Of a stretch of 64,000 bases of DNA, positions 36,319 through 45,145 are shown piece after piece (the stretch's first letter is position 1; each line of letters opens with the position of its first letter). The DNA comes from Aquidulcibacter sp. (GTDB lineage Bacteria; Pseudomonadota; Alphaproteobacteria; Caulobacterales; Aquidulcibacteraceae): contig JAPZTJ010000001.1 in assembly GCA_027532555.1 (NCBI GenBank), positions 92,171 to 156,170 on the forward strand, read 5' to 3'. The notes under the pieces are model-generated. The model saw only the letters and a program-made list of their open reading frames with translations. It was not told the DNA's origin and did no database searches. The translations under genes and the position numbers were made by a program.

Positions 36319-36932
36319 GGCTGTTTGCTTTCTGGTAGATCGATTTTGGCCCCAAGGGGCGCGGGGCGCAAGTCCCGCATGACTTCGAGCGCGCGGTCTC
36401 GCCCGCGCTGGGCATGGCTTTTCACGGTTCCAAGCGGCATCGACAAAGCTTGCGCGGCTTCGGCGTGGGATAGCCCGGCCCCAAAACAGAGGGCCACGAC
36501 AAGCCGCTGATCGGGGGAAAGGGCGAGGAGCACTTTATCGAGATCAAGTTTGGCGGCTAGACCCGTTTCTTGGGAGGCGACTTGGTCTTGATCGGCCAGC
36601 CAGTCCGTATCGCGCTTTTGCCCGCGAACATGGCTGCGACGTTGGTCATGGGCGGCGTTCACCGCGATGGAAAATAGCCAACCGCGAAAACTACCCCCGG
36701 CTTGGTCGGCCCCGCGCCAGCGCGACAGATTCTTCCAAGCCTTTAAAAAAATTTCCTGTGCCAGATCATCTGCCAAGCTGGGCTCAGAGACCATCCGGCA
36801 CAGGAAGCCACGAACGGCGGCTTGATGACGGCGCACCAGCTGATCAAACGCGTTGGAGGAGCCCGTGCGGGCGCGCTTGACCAAGGCTTCATCAACATCG
36901 CTGATTAGCGTTTGACTGGTGTGCACTTTCAT
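36315..36932 (-). CDS. ECF-type RNA polymerase sigma factor
   Basis: 205 aa. Region 2 shows FDQLVRRHQAAVRGFLCRMV and LADDLAQEIFLKAWKNLSRW; region 4 shows LSPDQRLVVALCFGAGLSHAEAAQALSMPLGTVKSHAQRGRDRALEV in consecutive parts. The two are joined by a linker with GSFRGWLFSIAVNAAHDQRRS, as in extracytoplasmic-function sigma factors. It is co-translated with the small membrane protein at 35989-36318. Its own target promoter could not be identified in the window. Confidence 0.9.
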   Translation of the reverse strand: MKVHTSQTLISDVDEALVKRARTGSSNAFDQLVRRHQAAVRGFLCRMVSEPSLADDLAQEIFLKAWKNLSRWRGADQAGGSFRGWLFSIAVNAAHDQRRSHVRGQKRDTDWLADQDQVASQETGLAAKLDLDKVLLALSPDQRLVVALCFGAGLSHAEAAQALSMPLGTVKSHAQRGRDRALEVMRDLRPAPLGAKIDLPESKQP

Positions 36933-36958
36933 GACCTCGGTTCGCGTCTCACCCAGTC

Positions 36959-37348
36959 CTATTGGGGCTCAGACGGGGGAGCGGGGCGACGCAAGCGCCA
37001 GCTTAAAAGCTGACCCGTACCCGTAAAGGCTAGAACAACGCCAATCATGATCATGAAGCTACCAAAGCCTGCATCAAAATTGAGTTTGCTAATTCCGCCA
37101 GCGGCACAAAAGCCCAAGCCCATCATCAGGCTGATAAGGCCCCCGCGCAAGTCCATTTCAGGCGAATTGGGCGTTTTCACCATCAGCTTCAATGTCGTTT
37201 CATCGAGTTTTTGACCAGAGGCGATCACTTGGCGCAGGGTCTCTTGCTGGCTTTCGCGGGCCTTGGCGTTCCAATAGAAGCCCGCAAAAACCCCAGCTGT
37301 AATACAAAAAGAGATCATGAACGGGACGAGTTCACCAGCATTTTGCAT
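36959..37348 (-). CDS. DUF6249-like membrane protein
   Basis: 129 aa: a first helix (VPFMISFCITAGVFAGFYW), a charged cytoplasmic stretch with ESQQETLRQVIASGQKLDE, then two more helices (ISLMMGLGFCAAGGIS and GSFMIMIGVVLAFTGTGQLL). The pattern of one helix, a ~40-residue linker and two helices resembles the DUF6249 family, often found next to ECF sigma factors; that assignment is from memory of the family and moderate. It ends 26 bases before the sigma-factor gene and may be in the same transcript. Confidence 0.7.
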   Translation of the reverse strand: MQNAGELVPFMISFCITAGVFAGFYWNAKARESQQETLRQVIASGQKLDETTLKLMVKTPNSPEMDLRGGLISLMMGLGFCAAGGISKLNFDAGFGSFMIMIGVVLAFTGTGQLLSWRLRRPAPPSEPQ

Positions 37349-37439
37349 TTTCTTTTCCTTTTCTCATGTGCGGCGACGGCAAAAACGAATGACGCCGCCG
37401 CTTCTGAATTTGGATGCAGCCAAGCTGCATTCTTTGGGA

Positions 37440-37850
37440 TTAGTGAGCAAGAGTAAGTTGGGTAGGTGCTTTTGTGGTGGCGATTACCAGCACATCATAG
37501 GTTTCCAGCTTGTCGCGCACACTCAGGGGCAGGGACAGCCACAAAGTGCGATTAGCTGTAAGTGCTTTGATCTGGAAAGCTTGACCTTCTGTGGTTGGCT
37601 GGGCTGCAAGCCGGCTCAAGATAGAGCATGTCTTGGCGCTAAAGGCTTGCTGGCCCTCCGGCTGGCACAGCGTCTGACGGCTGACGGGATGGGTCAAATC
37701 TTTAGCCTAGGCCATTTGCGCTGGCTTGAGTGGGGCTATCGTCTTTTGGGGATTGGCTTTTTGCTGTGGAACGGCTGCAAACACAGGGCTTGCAAGCCCC
37801 AAGCTTAAGCAAATTTGGCCGGCGGCGAGCATTAGGGGGAGGGTTTTCAT
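37440..37850 (-). pseudogene. Exported protein gene split by one in-frame amber codon
   Basis: From ATG 37850 the frame encodes a signal peptide (MKTLPLMLAAGQICLSLGLASPVFA) and about 22 further residues, stops at TAG 37707-37709, then stays open in the same frame for another 88 codons to the stop at 37440. The downstream part (KTCSILSRLAAQPTTEGQAF ... LYDVLVIATTK-like) has even coding character and no plausible ribosome site of its own. Without the TAG the product would be a 135-136 aa exported protein of unknown family. An AAGGA site precedes the start and lies inside a short inverted repeat. It could be a recent nonsense mutation, a sequencing error or readthrough. Confidence 0.6.
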
Positions 37851-37854
37851 CTTG

Positions 37855-37878
37855 GTATCCTTATTGTTGGTTGGATAC
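37855..37878. promoter_or_regulatory. Inverted repeat over the ribosome site of the split exported gene
   Basis: GTATCC (37855-37860) and GGATAC (37873-37878) are exact complements 12 bases apart. On the minus strand the first-transcribed arm pairs with the arm holding the AAGGA ribosome site, so the hairpin could mask translation. It might equally be an operator. Confidence 0.3.
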
Positions 37879-37972
37879 AGATAAGACGCCACGGCCTTGG
37901 GTTTTGGATGCGGCAGATTTCCGCATCGCGTGATATTTTTCGTGTTGGCAAAACTAGGCTATAGGATTTGCC

Positions 37973-39073
37973 ATGGCTGATGACGTTTCCCCCCTCGCGA
38001 CTGCGCAATCTATTACTTCAGACGGGCTGTTGCTGGATTGCTGGTATTTTGCCGCAACCTCGGCAGAGCTGAAGGCAGGTAAACAATTCCGTCGCATGAT
38101 TGTGGGGGAGCCGATCTTGCTTGGCCGCACCGCCAAGGGTGAGGTGTTGGCCATACGCGACGTGTGCCCGCATCGGGCGGTTCCTTTGTCGGCGGGGCGT
38201 CAAGTTGAAACCAACGGGCAAGCCACAATTGAATGCCCCTATCACGGCTGGCGCTTTGGCGGCGATGGGGTGTGCAAGTTGATGCCGTCCTTGGTCGAGG
38301 GCCAGCCCTACGACCCAGCGAAGGTGAAGGTTCGACGTTTCCCCCATGCTGAGCGCAATGGTCTCGTCTTTATCTATATCTCATCCGACCCCCGATTTGA
38401 CGGCACACCCGATCTTCCGCCGCCAGACTTTGGCATCAAGGCTGCTAAGCCCAAATTTGTCGTAAGTCGGGTGTTTGAAGCCCATATGGACAATGCGGTC
38501 GTGGGTCTGATGGATCCGGCCCATGTGCCCTTTGTGCATAATCAATGGTGGTGGCGTCCGCCGTCGGTGGGGCTAAAGCTCAAAGAAAAGCAATTTGAGC
38601 CTCGACTTTACGGCTGGGCCATTGCCCGCCATGCGCCGTCCTCTAACTCGCTGGCCTATCGCCTCCTGTTCGGCGAAGGGGTGACGACCGAGATTGTGTT
38701 TATGGTCCCGGGCTTCCGCTGGGAGGTGGTGGAAAATGATAGGAGCCAGTTCTTTACGCTGACATGCCTGACACCGATCGACGGCAATTCGACGCTCATA
38801 ACCCAGGTCAGTTATTGGACGGCCGCGCCTTTGCTGGACCTGATAAAGCCGATCCTAATCCCCGCAGCCCGAGAATTCTTGGACCAAGATGGCCGCATGG
38901 TGGACCTTCAGAATAAAGGACTGCCTTTTACAAAAGGCATGCTTTGGATTGACGATATCGACGTGCAAGCTAAGTGGTATAACAAACTCAAGCGGGAATG
39001 GGCGCAAAGTCGGGCCGAGGGGCGGCCTTTCTCTAATCCCATACGCCCTCAAAGCTTGAAGTGGCGTAGTTGA
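37973..39073 (+). CDS. Rieske non-heme iron oxygenase, alpha-subunit type
   Basis: Ring-hydroxylating oxygenase family, 366 aa. The Rieske [2Fe-2S] ligands are Cys 65 and His 67 (DVCPHRAVPLSAG) and Cys 88 and His 91 (ECPYHGWRF). The mononuclear iron site follows in MDNAVVGLMDPAHVPFVH with His 183 and His 188. The C-terminal catalytic domain has the expected length. No ferredoxin, reductase or beta-subunit gene is adjacent, so the electron donor is unknown. The substrate cannot be read; family members act on aromatics, sterols and quaternary amines. Confidence 0.88.
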   Translation: MADDVSPLATAQSITSDGLLLDCWYFAATSAELKAGKQFRRMIVGEPILLGRTAKGEVLAIRDVCPHRAVPLSAGRQVETNGQATIECPYHGWRFGGDGVCKLMPSLVEGQPYDPAKVKVRRFPHAERNGLVFIYISSDPRFDGTPDLPPPDFGIKAAKPKFVVSRVFEAHMDNAVVGLMDPAHVPFVHNQWWWRPPSVGLKLKEKQFEPRLYGWAIARHAPSSNSLAYRLLFGEGVTTEIVFMVPGFRWEVVENDRSQFFTLTCLTPIDGNSTLITQVSYWTAAPLLDLIKPILIPAAREFLDQDGRMVDLQNKGLPFTKGMLWIDDIDVQAKWYNKLKREWAQSRAEGRPFSNPIRPQSLKWRS

Positions 39074-39076
39074 TTC

Positions 39077-39101
39077 CAAGCCCGGGCAAGGAATGGGCTT
39101 G
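39077..39101. terminator. Hairpin after the Rieske oxygenase gene
   Basis: CAAGCCC and GGGCTTG form a seven-pair stem with an 11-base loop, starting four bases after the stop codon. There is no U-tract, so the terminator role is weak. Confidence 0.35.
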
Positions 39102-39169
39102 CGTCAGCGCTATAGGTCAGCCATCGTGCTAACTAACCATAAGCAGGGGCTCAGGGGAGATTAAGCTTC

Positions 39170-40306
39170 ATGCGAATAGCAATTTTGAAGGAAACGCGCG
39201 ACGGGGAAACCCGGGTGGCGGCCTCGCCAGAAACGATCAAAAAACTCACTGCGGCGGGTCATCAAATCGTTATCGAAAGCGGTGCCGGTGATCACGCATC
39301 CTCGCCAGACCGTCTGTTTGTTGAAGCGGGCGCTGAAATCGCGGCAGATGCCAAGGCGACGCTGAAGGGCGCTGACCTTGTATTGAAGGTGCGTCGCCCG
39401 AGTGCAGCTGAGTTGAAGTTGGTCCCAAAGGGCGCTGGGGTTTTGGCATTCTGGAGCCCGCATAGCGATAAGGCGCTGATTGAAGCAGCCGCCAAGGCTG
39501 GTGTGGTCGCTTTGTCGATGGAATTTACCCCCCGCATCACCCGCGCCCAAGCGATGGATGCTTTGTCGTCTCAGGCGAACTTGGCAGGTTATCGCGCCGT
39601 GATCGAGGGTGCGGCGCTTTATGGCCGTGGCTTTCCGATGATGATGACGGCGGCTGGAACCGTCGCTGCAGCTAAATGCTTCGTGATGGGTGCCGGTGTG
39701 GCAGGCCTTCAGGCGATTGCCACTGCGCGTCGCCTAGGCGCTATCGTGACCTCAACCGATGTGCGACCTGCGGCCAAAGAACAAGTCGCTTCGCTTGGCG
39801 CCAAGTTTATCGCGGTCGAGGATGAGGAATTCAAAGCGGCAGAAACCGCGGCTGGCTATGCAAAGCCCATGAGTGCGGAATATCAGGCCAAACAAGCAAT
39901 CCTTGTCGGTGAACATGTTGCCAAACAAGATGTGGTCATCACCACGGCTTTGATCCCCGGCCGTCCAGCACCCGTTTTGGTGACGCCAGAAATGGTTGCC
40001 GCCATGAAGCCCGGCAGCGTGATCATCGATTTGGCGGTGGAGCAAGGCGGTAATTGCCCGTTGTCGAAAGCAGACGAATTGGTGGTTACGGAAAATGGCG
40101 TCACCATTGCCGGCTTTGCCAATCTGCCCGGTCGCTTGGCCGCGGATTCAAGCGCGCTTTACGCGAAGAATTTGCTGAACCTTCTGCCTTTGTTGACCGA
40201 CGCGGAAACCAAGGCCTTCGCCCCCCATTTTGACGACGATATCATTCAGGGCATGCTGCTCACCCGCGATGGCGCGGTCGTGCACCCCTCCCTGACAGCA
40301 GCATGA
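39170..40306 (+). CDS. pntAa: NAD(P) transhydrogenase subunit alpha, part 1
   Basis: NAD(H)-binding domain I of the proton-pumping transhydrogenase, 378 aa. It starts MRIAILKETRDGETRVAASPETI, has the alanine-dehydrogenase-like fold, VMGAGVAGLQAIATARRLGAIV as the nucleotide loop and the mobile loop region near AKQDVVITTALIPGRPAP. In this organism subunit alpha is split, with the membrane part encoded by the next gene, as is common in alphaproteobacteria. GGGGAG precedes the start. Confidence 0.95.
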   Translation: MRIAILKETRDGETRVAASPETIKKLTAAGHQIVIESGAGDHASSPDRLFVEAGAEIAADAKATLKGADLVLKVRRPSAAELKLVPKGAGVLAFWSPHSDKALIEAAAKAGVVALSMEFTPRITRAQAMDALSSQANLAGYRAVIEGAALYGRGFPMMMTAAGTVAAAKCFVMGAGVAGLQAIATARRLGAIVTSTDVRPAAKEQVASLGAKFIAVEDEEFKAAETAAGYAKPMSAEYQAKQAILVGEHVAKQDVVITTALIPGRPAPVLVTPEMVAAMKPGSVIIDLAVEQGGNCPLSKADELVVTENGVTIAGFANLPGRLAADSSALYAKNLLNLLPLLTDAETKAFAPHFDDDIIQGMLLTRDGAVVHPSLTAA

Positions 40307-40315
40307 GGATTGAAC

Positions 40316-40657
40316 ATGGAAGCCGTTGATCCCACCGTTTTCCGCCTCGCCATTTTCGTGTTGGCGATTTTTGTAGGCTATTATGTGGTGTGGAGCGTGA
40401 CTCCCGCGCTGCACACGCCTTTGATGGCGGTTACCAACGCCATTTCCTCGGTTGTCGTTGTCGGTGCTTTGATCGCAGCCGCAGCCACCTTGCCAGATGG
40501 CGGGGCTGATGGCGCAACTTGGGTGTCACGTGGCATGGGCGCGCTCGCCGTGGCACTGGCCGCCGTCAACATTTTCGGTGGGTTCCTTGTGACCCAGCGG
40601 ATGTTGGCGATGTATAAGAAGAAGGAGCGTACAGCTCCTGGAAAGGGCGGCCACTAA
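40316..40657 (+). CDS. pntAb: NAD(P) transhydrogenase subunit alpha, part 2
   Basis: The membrane part of subunit alpha, 113 aa from ATG 40316. Three to four helices are visible: FRLAIFVLAIFVGYYVVWSV, TNAISSVVVVGALIAAAATL and MGALAVALAAVNIFGGFLV. It ends in a basic KKKERTAPGKGGH tail. It lies nine bases after pntAa and one base before pntB. Confidence 0.94.
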   Translation: MEAVDPTVFRLAIFVLAIFVGYYVVWSVTPALHTPLMAVTNAISSVVVVGALIAAAATLPDGGADGATWVSRGMGALAVALAAVNIFGGFLVTQRMLAMYKKKERTAPGKGGH

Positions 40658-40658
40658 G

Positions 40659-42065
40659 ATGACCCCATCGATTGCAGCCCTTCTTTATCTTGTCTCAGGC
40701 GTTTTGTTCATTCTGGCCCTGCGCGGTCTGTCCAGCCCTGAAACCAGCCGCCAAGGCAATACTTATGGCATGGTCGGCATGGCGATTTCGGTCGTCACAA
40801 CGCTTTTGGCGGTCAAGCTTGACGTTACAACCATTGGCCTGATCCTCGCAGCAACCGCCATTGGCGGTGGTGTCGGCGCGGTGCTTGCCCGCAAGATTGC
40901 TATGACCAGCATGCCCCAATTGGTAGCGGCATTTCACTCGCTCGTCGGTCTGGCCGCAGTTTTGATCGCAGGCGCGGCTATGTATAGCCCGGAGGCTTTC
41001 CATATTGCGGCTGACGGTGGCGGTATCAAAACCGCCTCTCTGATCGAAATGGGCCTGGGCATTGCGATTGGTTCGATCACCTTTACGGGCTCGTTGATCG
41101 CGTTTGCGAAACTCAACGGCAATATGAGTGGCGCACCTATCATTCTGCCAGCCCGCCACCTTTTGAATATCCTCATTCTGGTCGGCATTATCGCGCTGAT
41201 CGGGGTATTGATCGCAACCCAAGGCGCAGCACTGTGGGCCTTCTGGGCACTGGTTGCTCTGTCCTTCCTATTGGGCGTGACCTTGATCATCCCAATCGGC
41301 GGCGCGGATATGCCGGTCGTGGTCTCCATGCTCAACTCCTACTCTGGTTGGGCTGCAGCAGCTTTGGGCTTCACGCTGGAGAATAGTGCACTGATCATCA
41401 CCGGTGCTTTGGTTGGCTCGTCTGGCGCGATTCTGTCCTACATCATGTGTAAGGGCATGAACCGTAGCTTCATCTCGGTGATCTTAGGCGGATTTGGTGC
41501 GGCCGATGGGGCTGCTGTCGCGGGTGGCAAGGTCGAGACGCGTCCCATTAAGCAGGGTAGCGCTGAAGATGCGGCCTTCATCATGAAAAATGCAGAGCGT
41601 GTCATCATCGTGCCAGGCTATGGCATGGCGGTCGCGCAGGCCCAGCACGCCTTGAAAGAAATGGCTGATAAACTCAAGGCTGAAGGGGTGGAGGTTAAAT
41701 ATGCCATCCATCCAGTCGCAGGCCGTATGCCGGGCCATATGAACGTTCTGTTGGCAGAAGCCCAAGTGCCGTATGATGAAGTGTTTGAGTTGGAAGATAT
41801 CAACTCAGAATTTGGTCAAGCAGACGTAGCCTATGTGATTGGCGCAAACGATGTGACCAATCCTTCGGCCAAAACCGACCCGCAAAGTCCGATCTTTGGG
41901 ATGCCGATCTTGGACGTGGAGAAGGCGAAGACGGTTTTGTTCATTAAGCGCGGTATGGGTTCTGGCTATGCGGGCGTTGAGAACGAACTCTTCTTCCGCG
42001 ACAACACGATGATGTTGTTTGCAGATGCCAAGAAAATGACCGAGGCGATCGTGAAGTCATTGTGA
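40659..42065 (+). CDS. pntB: NAD(P) transhydrogenase subunit beta
   Basis: Membrane domain with about nine helices plus the NADP(H)-binding domain III, 468 aa. Domain III shows VIIVPGYGMAVAQAQHALKEM, VKYAIHPVAGRMPGHMNVLLAEA and DVAYVIGANDVTNPSAKTDP, all diagnostic. Together with PntAa and PntAb it uses the proton gradient to make NADPH. A weak hairpin (ATCAGC/GCTGAT) follows the stop. Confidence 0.95.
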   Translation: MTPSIAALLYLVSGVLFILALRGLSSPETSRQGNTYGMVGMAISVVTTLLAVKLDVTTIGLILAATAIGGGVGAVLARKIAMTSMPQLVAAFHSLVGLAAVLIAGAAMYSPEAFHIAADGGGIKTASLIEMGLGIAIGSITFTGSLIAFAKLNGNMSGAPIILPARHLLNILILVGIIALIGVLIATQGAALWAFWALVALSFLLGVTLIIPIGGADMPVVVSMLNSYSGWAAAALGFTLENSALIITGALVGSSGAILSYIMCKGMNRSFISVILGGFGAADGAAVAGGKVETRPIKQGSAEDAAFIMKNAERVIIVPGYGMAVAQAQHALKEMADKLKAEGVEVKYAIHPVAGRMPGHMNVLLAEAQVPYDEVFELEDINSEFGQADVAYVIGANDVTNPSAKTDPQSPIFGMPILDVEKAKTVLFIKRGMGSGYAGVENELFFRDNTMMLFADAKKMTEAIVKSL

Positions 42066-42137
42066 TCAGCGAAATCTTAAGCTGATTACTTTACTAATAG
42101 GGTTTTCCTGATCCGTTTGAGCGTATCTGAGAACCCT

Positions 42138-43700
42138 ATGACGCGACACAATATCCCAGATTACCTCGCCAAGCCAAAGGTGTTGGGCGTATGTCTGACT
42201 TTGGCTTGGCTAAGTAGCTGGGTTGTTAGCTTACTACTGGGGCCAACAACCGACATTACTTGGCGCTATTTCATCGCGGGCGAGGTTCTTGAAGGGAAGA
42301 CGCTTTACCGCGACATCATCGACCTCAACCCACCGCTCTGGTTTTGGGCGGCTGTTCCCAGCGTTTGGATTGGCAAAGTCCTTGGTGTCGGAGCCCATGT
42401 AGCCGCCATGACACTGGCGCATCTAAGTGCCTTGCTTGCCTTGTGGATGTTTGCAAAGGGCGCTGATGGCCTGCTCTCCAAGTCTGAACGGGGTACTGCC
42501 TTACTCGGGTTTTTAGTCGCCATTCTGTGGGTGGCTGCAGCCGACGTTGGTCAGCGCGAACAATCGGCCTTAGTGGCCAGTCTATTATGGTTGATATTGG
42601 CGCTTCGTCGGGATGCGCAGCTACCAGTCTCGCTTCCCCTAGCTGTCGGCATAGGCGTCTTTAGCGCCTATGGCTTTGCGCTAAAGCATTATTTTGTCCT
42701 TATTCCGATTGTAGTCGAAGCCGCGCTAGCGCTTCGCCTTGGCAAGAAATGGCGGCCGCTGCGACCTGAGAACTTGGTCCTGGCGGGTTCAGCGCTGGGC
42801 TATGCATTGGTCGTTATCCGTTTTGCACCGGAGTTCTTGTCACGGATCGTCCCCATAGCGGCGGTTTCTTATGATGCGTTTAGCGCTTGGATGGGGAAGC
42901 CGACTTGGTATGCGGTCCTGATGATCATCGGGCCAGCCCAAGTTCTTTTGGTTCCTTTACTACTTGCGCTTCGATTTAGGGATAAGAGGCCGATCATTTT
43001 GGGTCTATTGGGACTTACCCTCCTTTTCCTTGCGATCATTGTCGGTCAGATGAAGGGCTTCTTTTATCATTACATCGCGCTCAAGGGTGTTTGCGTGATG
43101 ATCCTGATGCTTTGGCTTGGGCGGGATGAACCGATGTCTAAGCTGGACGGCTTTTTGGTCCGACTTGGGCTCTTAGGCTTCTTTGTCTCGATGATATTCA
43201 GTCCCTTGCAGACGGTCATCAAAACCGGCGCGACACCGGTTTCAGCGAATTTGCGCCATCTGATCCAATCAGAGCCGACCTCAAGCCGCATGATGATTTT
43301 ATCAACAGTTCCGCAGAACAGCTTTTATGTTTTGGTGCGGGAAGGGCGCAGCTTTGGTGCCCGCCATTATTCGATGTGGATGGTGCCAGGTCTCATGGTT
43401 CGGGCACAGGATCCCAAGACCGCAGATGCAGCCGAGGAACAACTGGCCCGCGTCCGTCGTGAGTATTTAGAAGACATTCAATGCTTCGCGCCCAATGTTC
43501 TGATTTCTCAAAGTGAACAATTTGAAGGCCGAAAGCCAATCAAGACCGAAGGTATGGCATTTCTACGCGAGGACCCAGCGACTAATCGTTGGATGGCGGA
43601 TCATTATCGCTTGGAATCTCGCTTAGAGGACTTTCAGGTCTGGCGCTTGGCGAAGCCGCTGGATCCGCAAGGGACCAACTGCCAATCAAACAGGTGGTAA
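42138..43700 (+). CDS. Polytopic membrane protein, possible GT-C-type glycosyltransferase
   Basis: About 520 aa from ATG 42138; a TTG at 42117 would add seven residues. Ten or more hydrophobic helices fill residues 15-350, followed by a soluble C-terminal part of about 160 residues. The first loop carries LEGKTLYRDIIDLNPPLWFW, a pattern like the Asp-containing first loop of ArnT/PMT-type GT-C enzymes. No donor or acceptor can be assigned. Its end overlaps the convergent udk gene by 15 bases. Confidence 0.65.
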   Translation: MTRHNIPDYLAKPKVLGVCLTLAWLSSWVVSLLLGPTTDITWRYFIAGEVLEGKTLYRDIIDLNPPLWFWAAVPSVWIGKVLGVGAHVAAMTLAHLSALLALWMFAKGADGLLSKSERGTALLGFLVAILWVAAADVGQREQSALVASLLWLILALRRDAQLPVSLPLAVGIGVFSAYGFALKHYFVLIPIVVEAALALRLGKKWRPLRPENLVLAGSALGYALVVIRFAPEFLSRIVPIAAVSYDAFSAWMGKPTWYAVLMIIGPAQVLLVPLLLALRFRDKRPIILGLLGLTLLFLAIIVGQMKGFFYHYIALKGVCVMILMLWLGRDEPMSKLDGFLVRLGLLGFFVSMIFSPLQTVIKTGATPVSANLRHLIQSEPTSSRMMILSTVPQNSFYVLVREGRSFGARHYSMWMVPGLMVRAQDPKTADAAEEQLARVRREYLEDIQCFAPNVLISQSEQFEGRKPIKTEGMAFLREDPATNRWMADHYRLESRLEDFQVWRLAKPLDPQGTNCQSNRW

Positions 43701-44342
43701 GCCCAGCGCCTTGCGAATAGCTGCGGCGATCTGGGCCGCGGCCCCAAAAGCCGTTTCAGATTGCGCGCCTTGTACCCCGGTGCCGCCTGAGACGATCAAG
43801 TCTGCATTCATTCGGCTCGGCCCTGTCCAGCGTTCATAAGCGGGGCGAACGGACGACAGATATTGGGCAGCAACCGTTTCAGGGGTCCGCCCTCGTTCGT
43901 GAATGTCGCGCAACAGACGACGCAGCAGCCGGATGTCTGAGGGCGTATCCACAAAGACTTTCAGATCGCACAAATTATAAATGGCGCTGTCGCATAGGGT
44001 ATGCGTGCCTTCGAGGATCACCACATCACAGGGTGGTAGGCGGTGCGTCGCTTCCCGCCGCCCATGGATGGTGAAGTCATAGATTGGCACGTCGACAGCT
44101 TCACCCGCTTTGATCGCCTTTAGGTGCTGTTCCAGCAGCACATGGTCGCGCGCTTCGGGTGTATCAAAATCATAAGTCGCAGGGTCAAACCCCGGCAGAG
44201 AGCGGCTGTCCTTATAATAGTCGTCTTGTGAGACAATGCGCGCCGTGAGAGGCCGCAATAGCCCGACCAATTGCGCAGCCGTTGTCGTTTTGCCTGAGCC
44301 CGAACCGCCGCTAATGGCCACCAGATAGGGGGAAGATGTCAC
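43686..44342 (-). CDS. udk: Uridine kinase
   Basis: P-loop kinase of pyrimidine salvage, 218 aa. The ATP loop is GGSGSGKTT (10-18), and the substrate region contains VSQDDYYKDSRSL and TYDFDTPEARD. The line VVILEGTHTLCDSAIYNLCDLKVFVDTPSDIRLLRRLLRDIHERGR, read in consecutive pieces, is typical of the uridine kinase/phosphoribulokinase family. It begins five bases after the YbjQ gene, so the two form an operon. Confidence 0.9.
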   Translation of the reverse strand: MTSSPYLVAISGGSGSGKTTTAAQLVGLLRPLTARIVSQDDYYKDSRSLPGFDPATYDFDTPEARDHVLLEQHLKAIKAGEAVDVPIYDFTIHGRREATHRLPPCDVVILEGTHTLCDSAIYNLCDLKVFVDTPSDIRLLRRLLRDIHERGRTPETVAAQYLSSVRPAYERWTGPSRMNADLIVSGGTGVQGAQSETAFGAAAQIAAAIRKALGLPPV

Positions 44343-44347
44343 ACCCC

Positions 44348-44668
44348 TTATCCGAGGCGAACGGCAGTGCCGCTGGCCGCTACCATCATCATCGTCCCTT
44401 GATGGACGCCACCTTCGAAATCGATGGATACGCCAATGACGGCATCTGCACCCAAGGATTTTGCTTCAATCATCAGCTCATCAATCGCGACTTGGCGCGC
44501 TTCGCGTAGGGTCTTCTCGTAAGCACCACTGCGACCCCCGATCACGTCGCGAATACCAGCAAACAAATCGCGGAATACGTTGGCCCCAATCACGGCTTCA
44601 CCGGCAACGACGCCCAGATAATGGGTGACTTTTCGGCCTTCTACAAAATCAGTCGTGGTTACGATCAT
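44348..44668 (-). CDS. YbjQ/UPF0145 heavy-metal-binding-domain protein
   Basis: 106 aa. The opening [21 protein letters not shown], the central [23 protein letters not shown] and the C-terminal [16 protein letters not shown] are the three blocks of the UPF0145 family, which forms pentamers in solved structures. The function is unknown. First gene of a two-gene operon with udk. Confidence 0.9.
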   Translation of the reverse strand: MIVTTTDFVEGRKVTHYLGVVAGEAVIGANVFRDLFAGIRDVIGGRSGAYEKTLREARQVAIDELMIEAKSLGADAVIGVSIDFEGGVHQGTMMMVAASGTAVRLG

Positions 44669-44715
44669 CTGACTCTCCTTCGATTGTCTCTTTCGTCTAA
44701 ACCGCTTCGGCGAAT

Positions 44716-45135
44716 CTAGTTGCTTTCAGGGTCTTTCAGAACCGCAGCAGGCATAGTGCCGACAAATGTCTGCACATTACAGCCATAACCGGGCTTCAGG
44801 CGCGCTTCGGCTTGGTTGAGGCCGGAAAAGTTCACGATCACCCGCTCATCCATATAAACAATTTGTGCGCCATCTATCTGAGGACCAATTTCGCTGCGGC
44901 AGGCCTTCTCATCACGGTTTTGGACATAAAGGCAGCTACACATTTGTCGGGCGATAAAGCCGGCACCAATCTCGCCATACTTGCGGGCTTGATAGCCAAC
45001 CGCCAGCACGACGACGAATATGGCAACAAGGACGATGCCAACGATCGTGGAAAAAGAAGGCAGTTTGCGCACAGGCCATAGAACCTTATAAAGAGAGTTG
45101 TTAGAGACCAGCCTAATCCGGTCTGTCCAATTCAT
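44716..45135 (-). CDS. Single-pass membrane protein of unknown function
   Basis: 139 aa with one N-terminal membrane helix ([20 protein letters not shown]) and a periplasmic domain with [21 protein letters not shown] and [23 protein letters not shown], giving four cysteines. The AKxxCSxxFVxxR-like line recalls the N-terminal region of longer beta-lactamase-fold serine hydrolases, and a serine hydrolase gene starts only 10 bases away on the other strand. That relation is an inference. Confidence 0.7.
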   Translation of the reverse strand: MNWTDRIRLVSNNSLYKVLWPVRKLPSFSTIVGIVLVAIFVVVLAVGYQARKYGEIGAGFIARQMCSCLYVQNRDEKACRSEIGPQIDGAQIVYMDERVIVNFSGLNQAEARLKPGYGCNVQTFVGTMPAAVLKDPESN

Positions 45136-45145
45136 CTAGAGGCTT

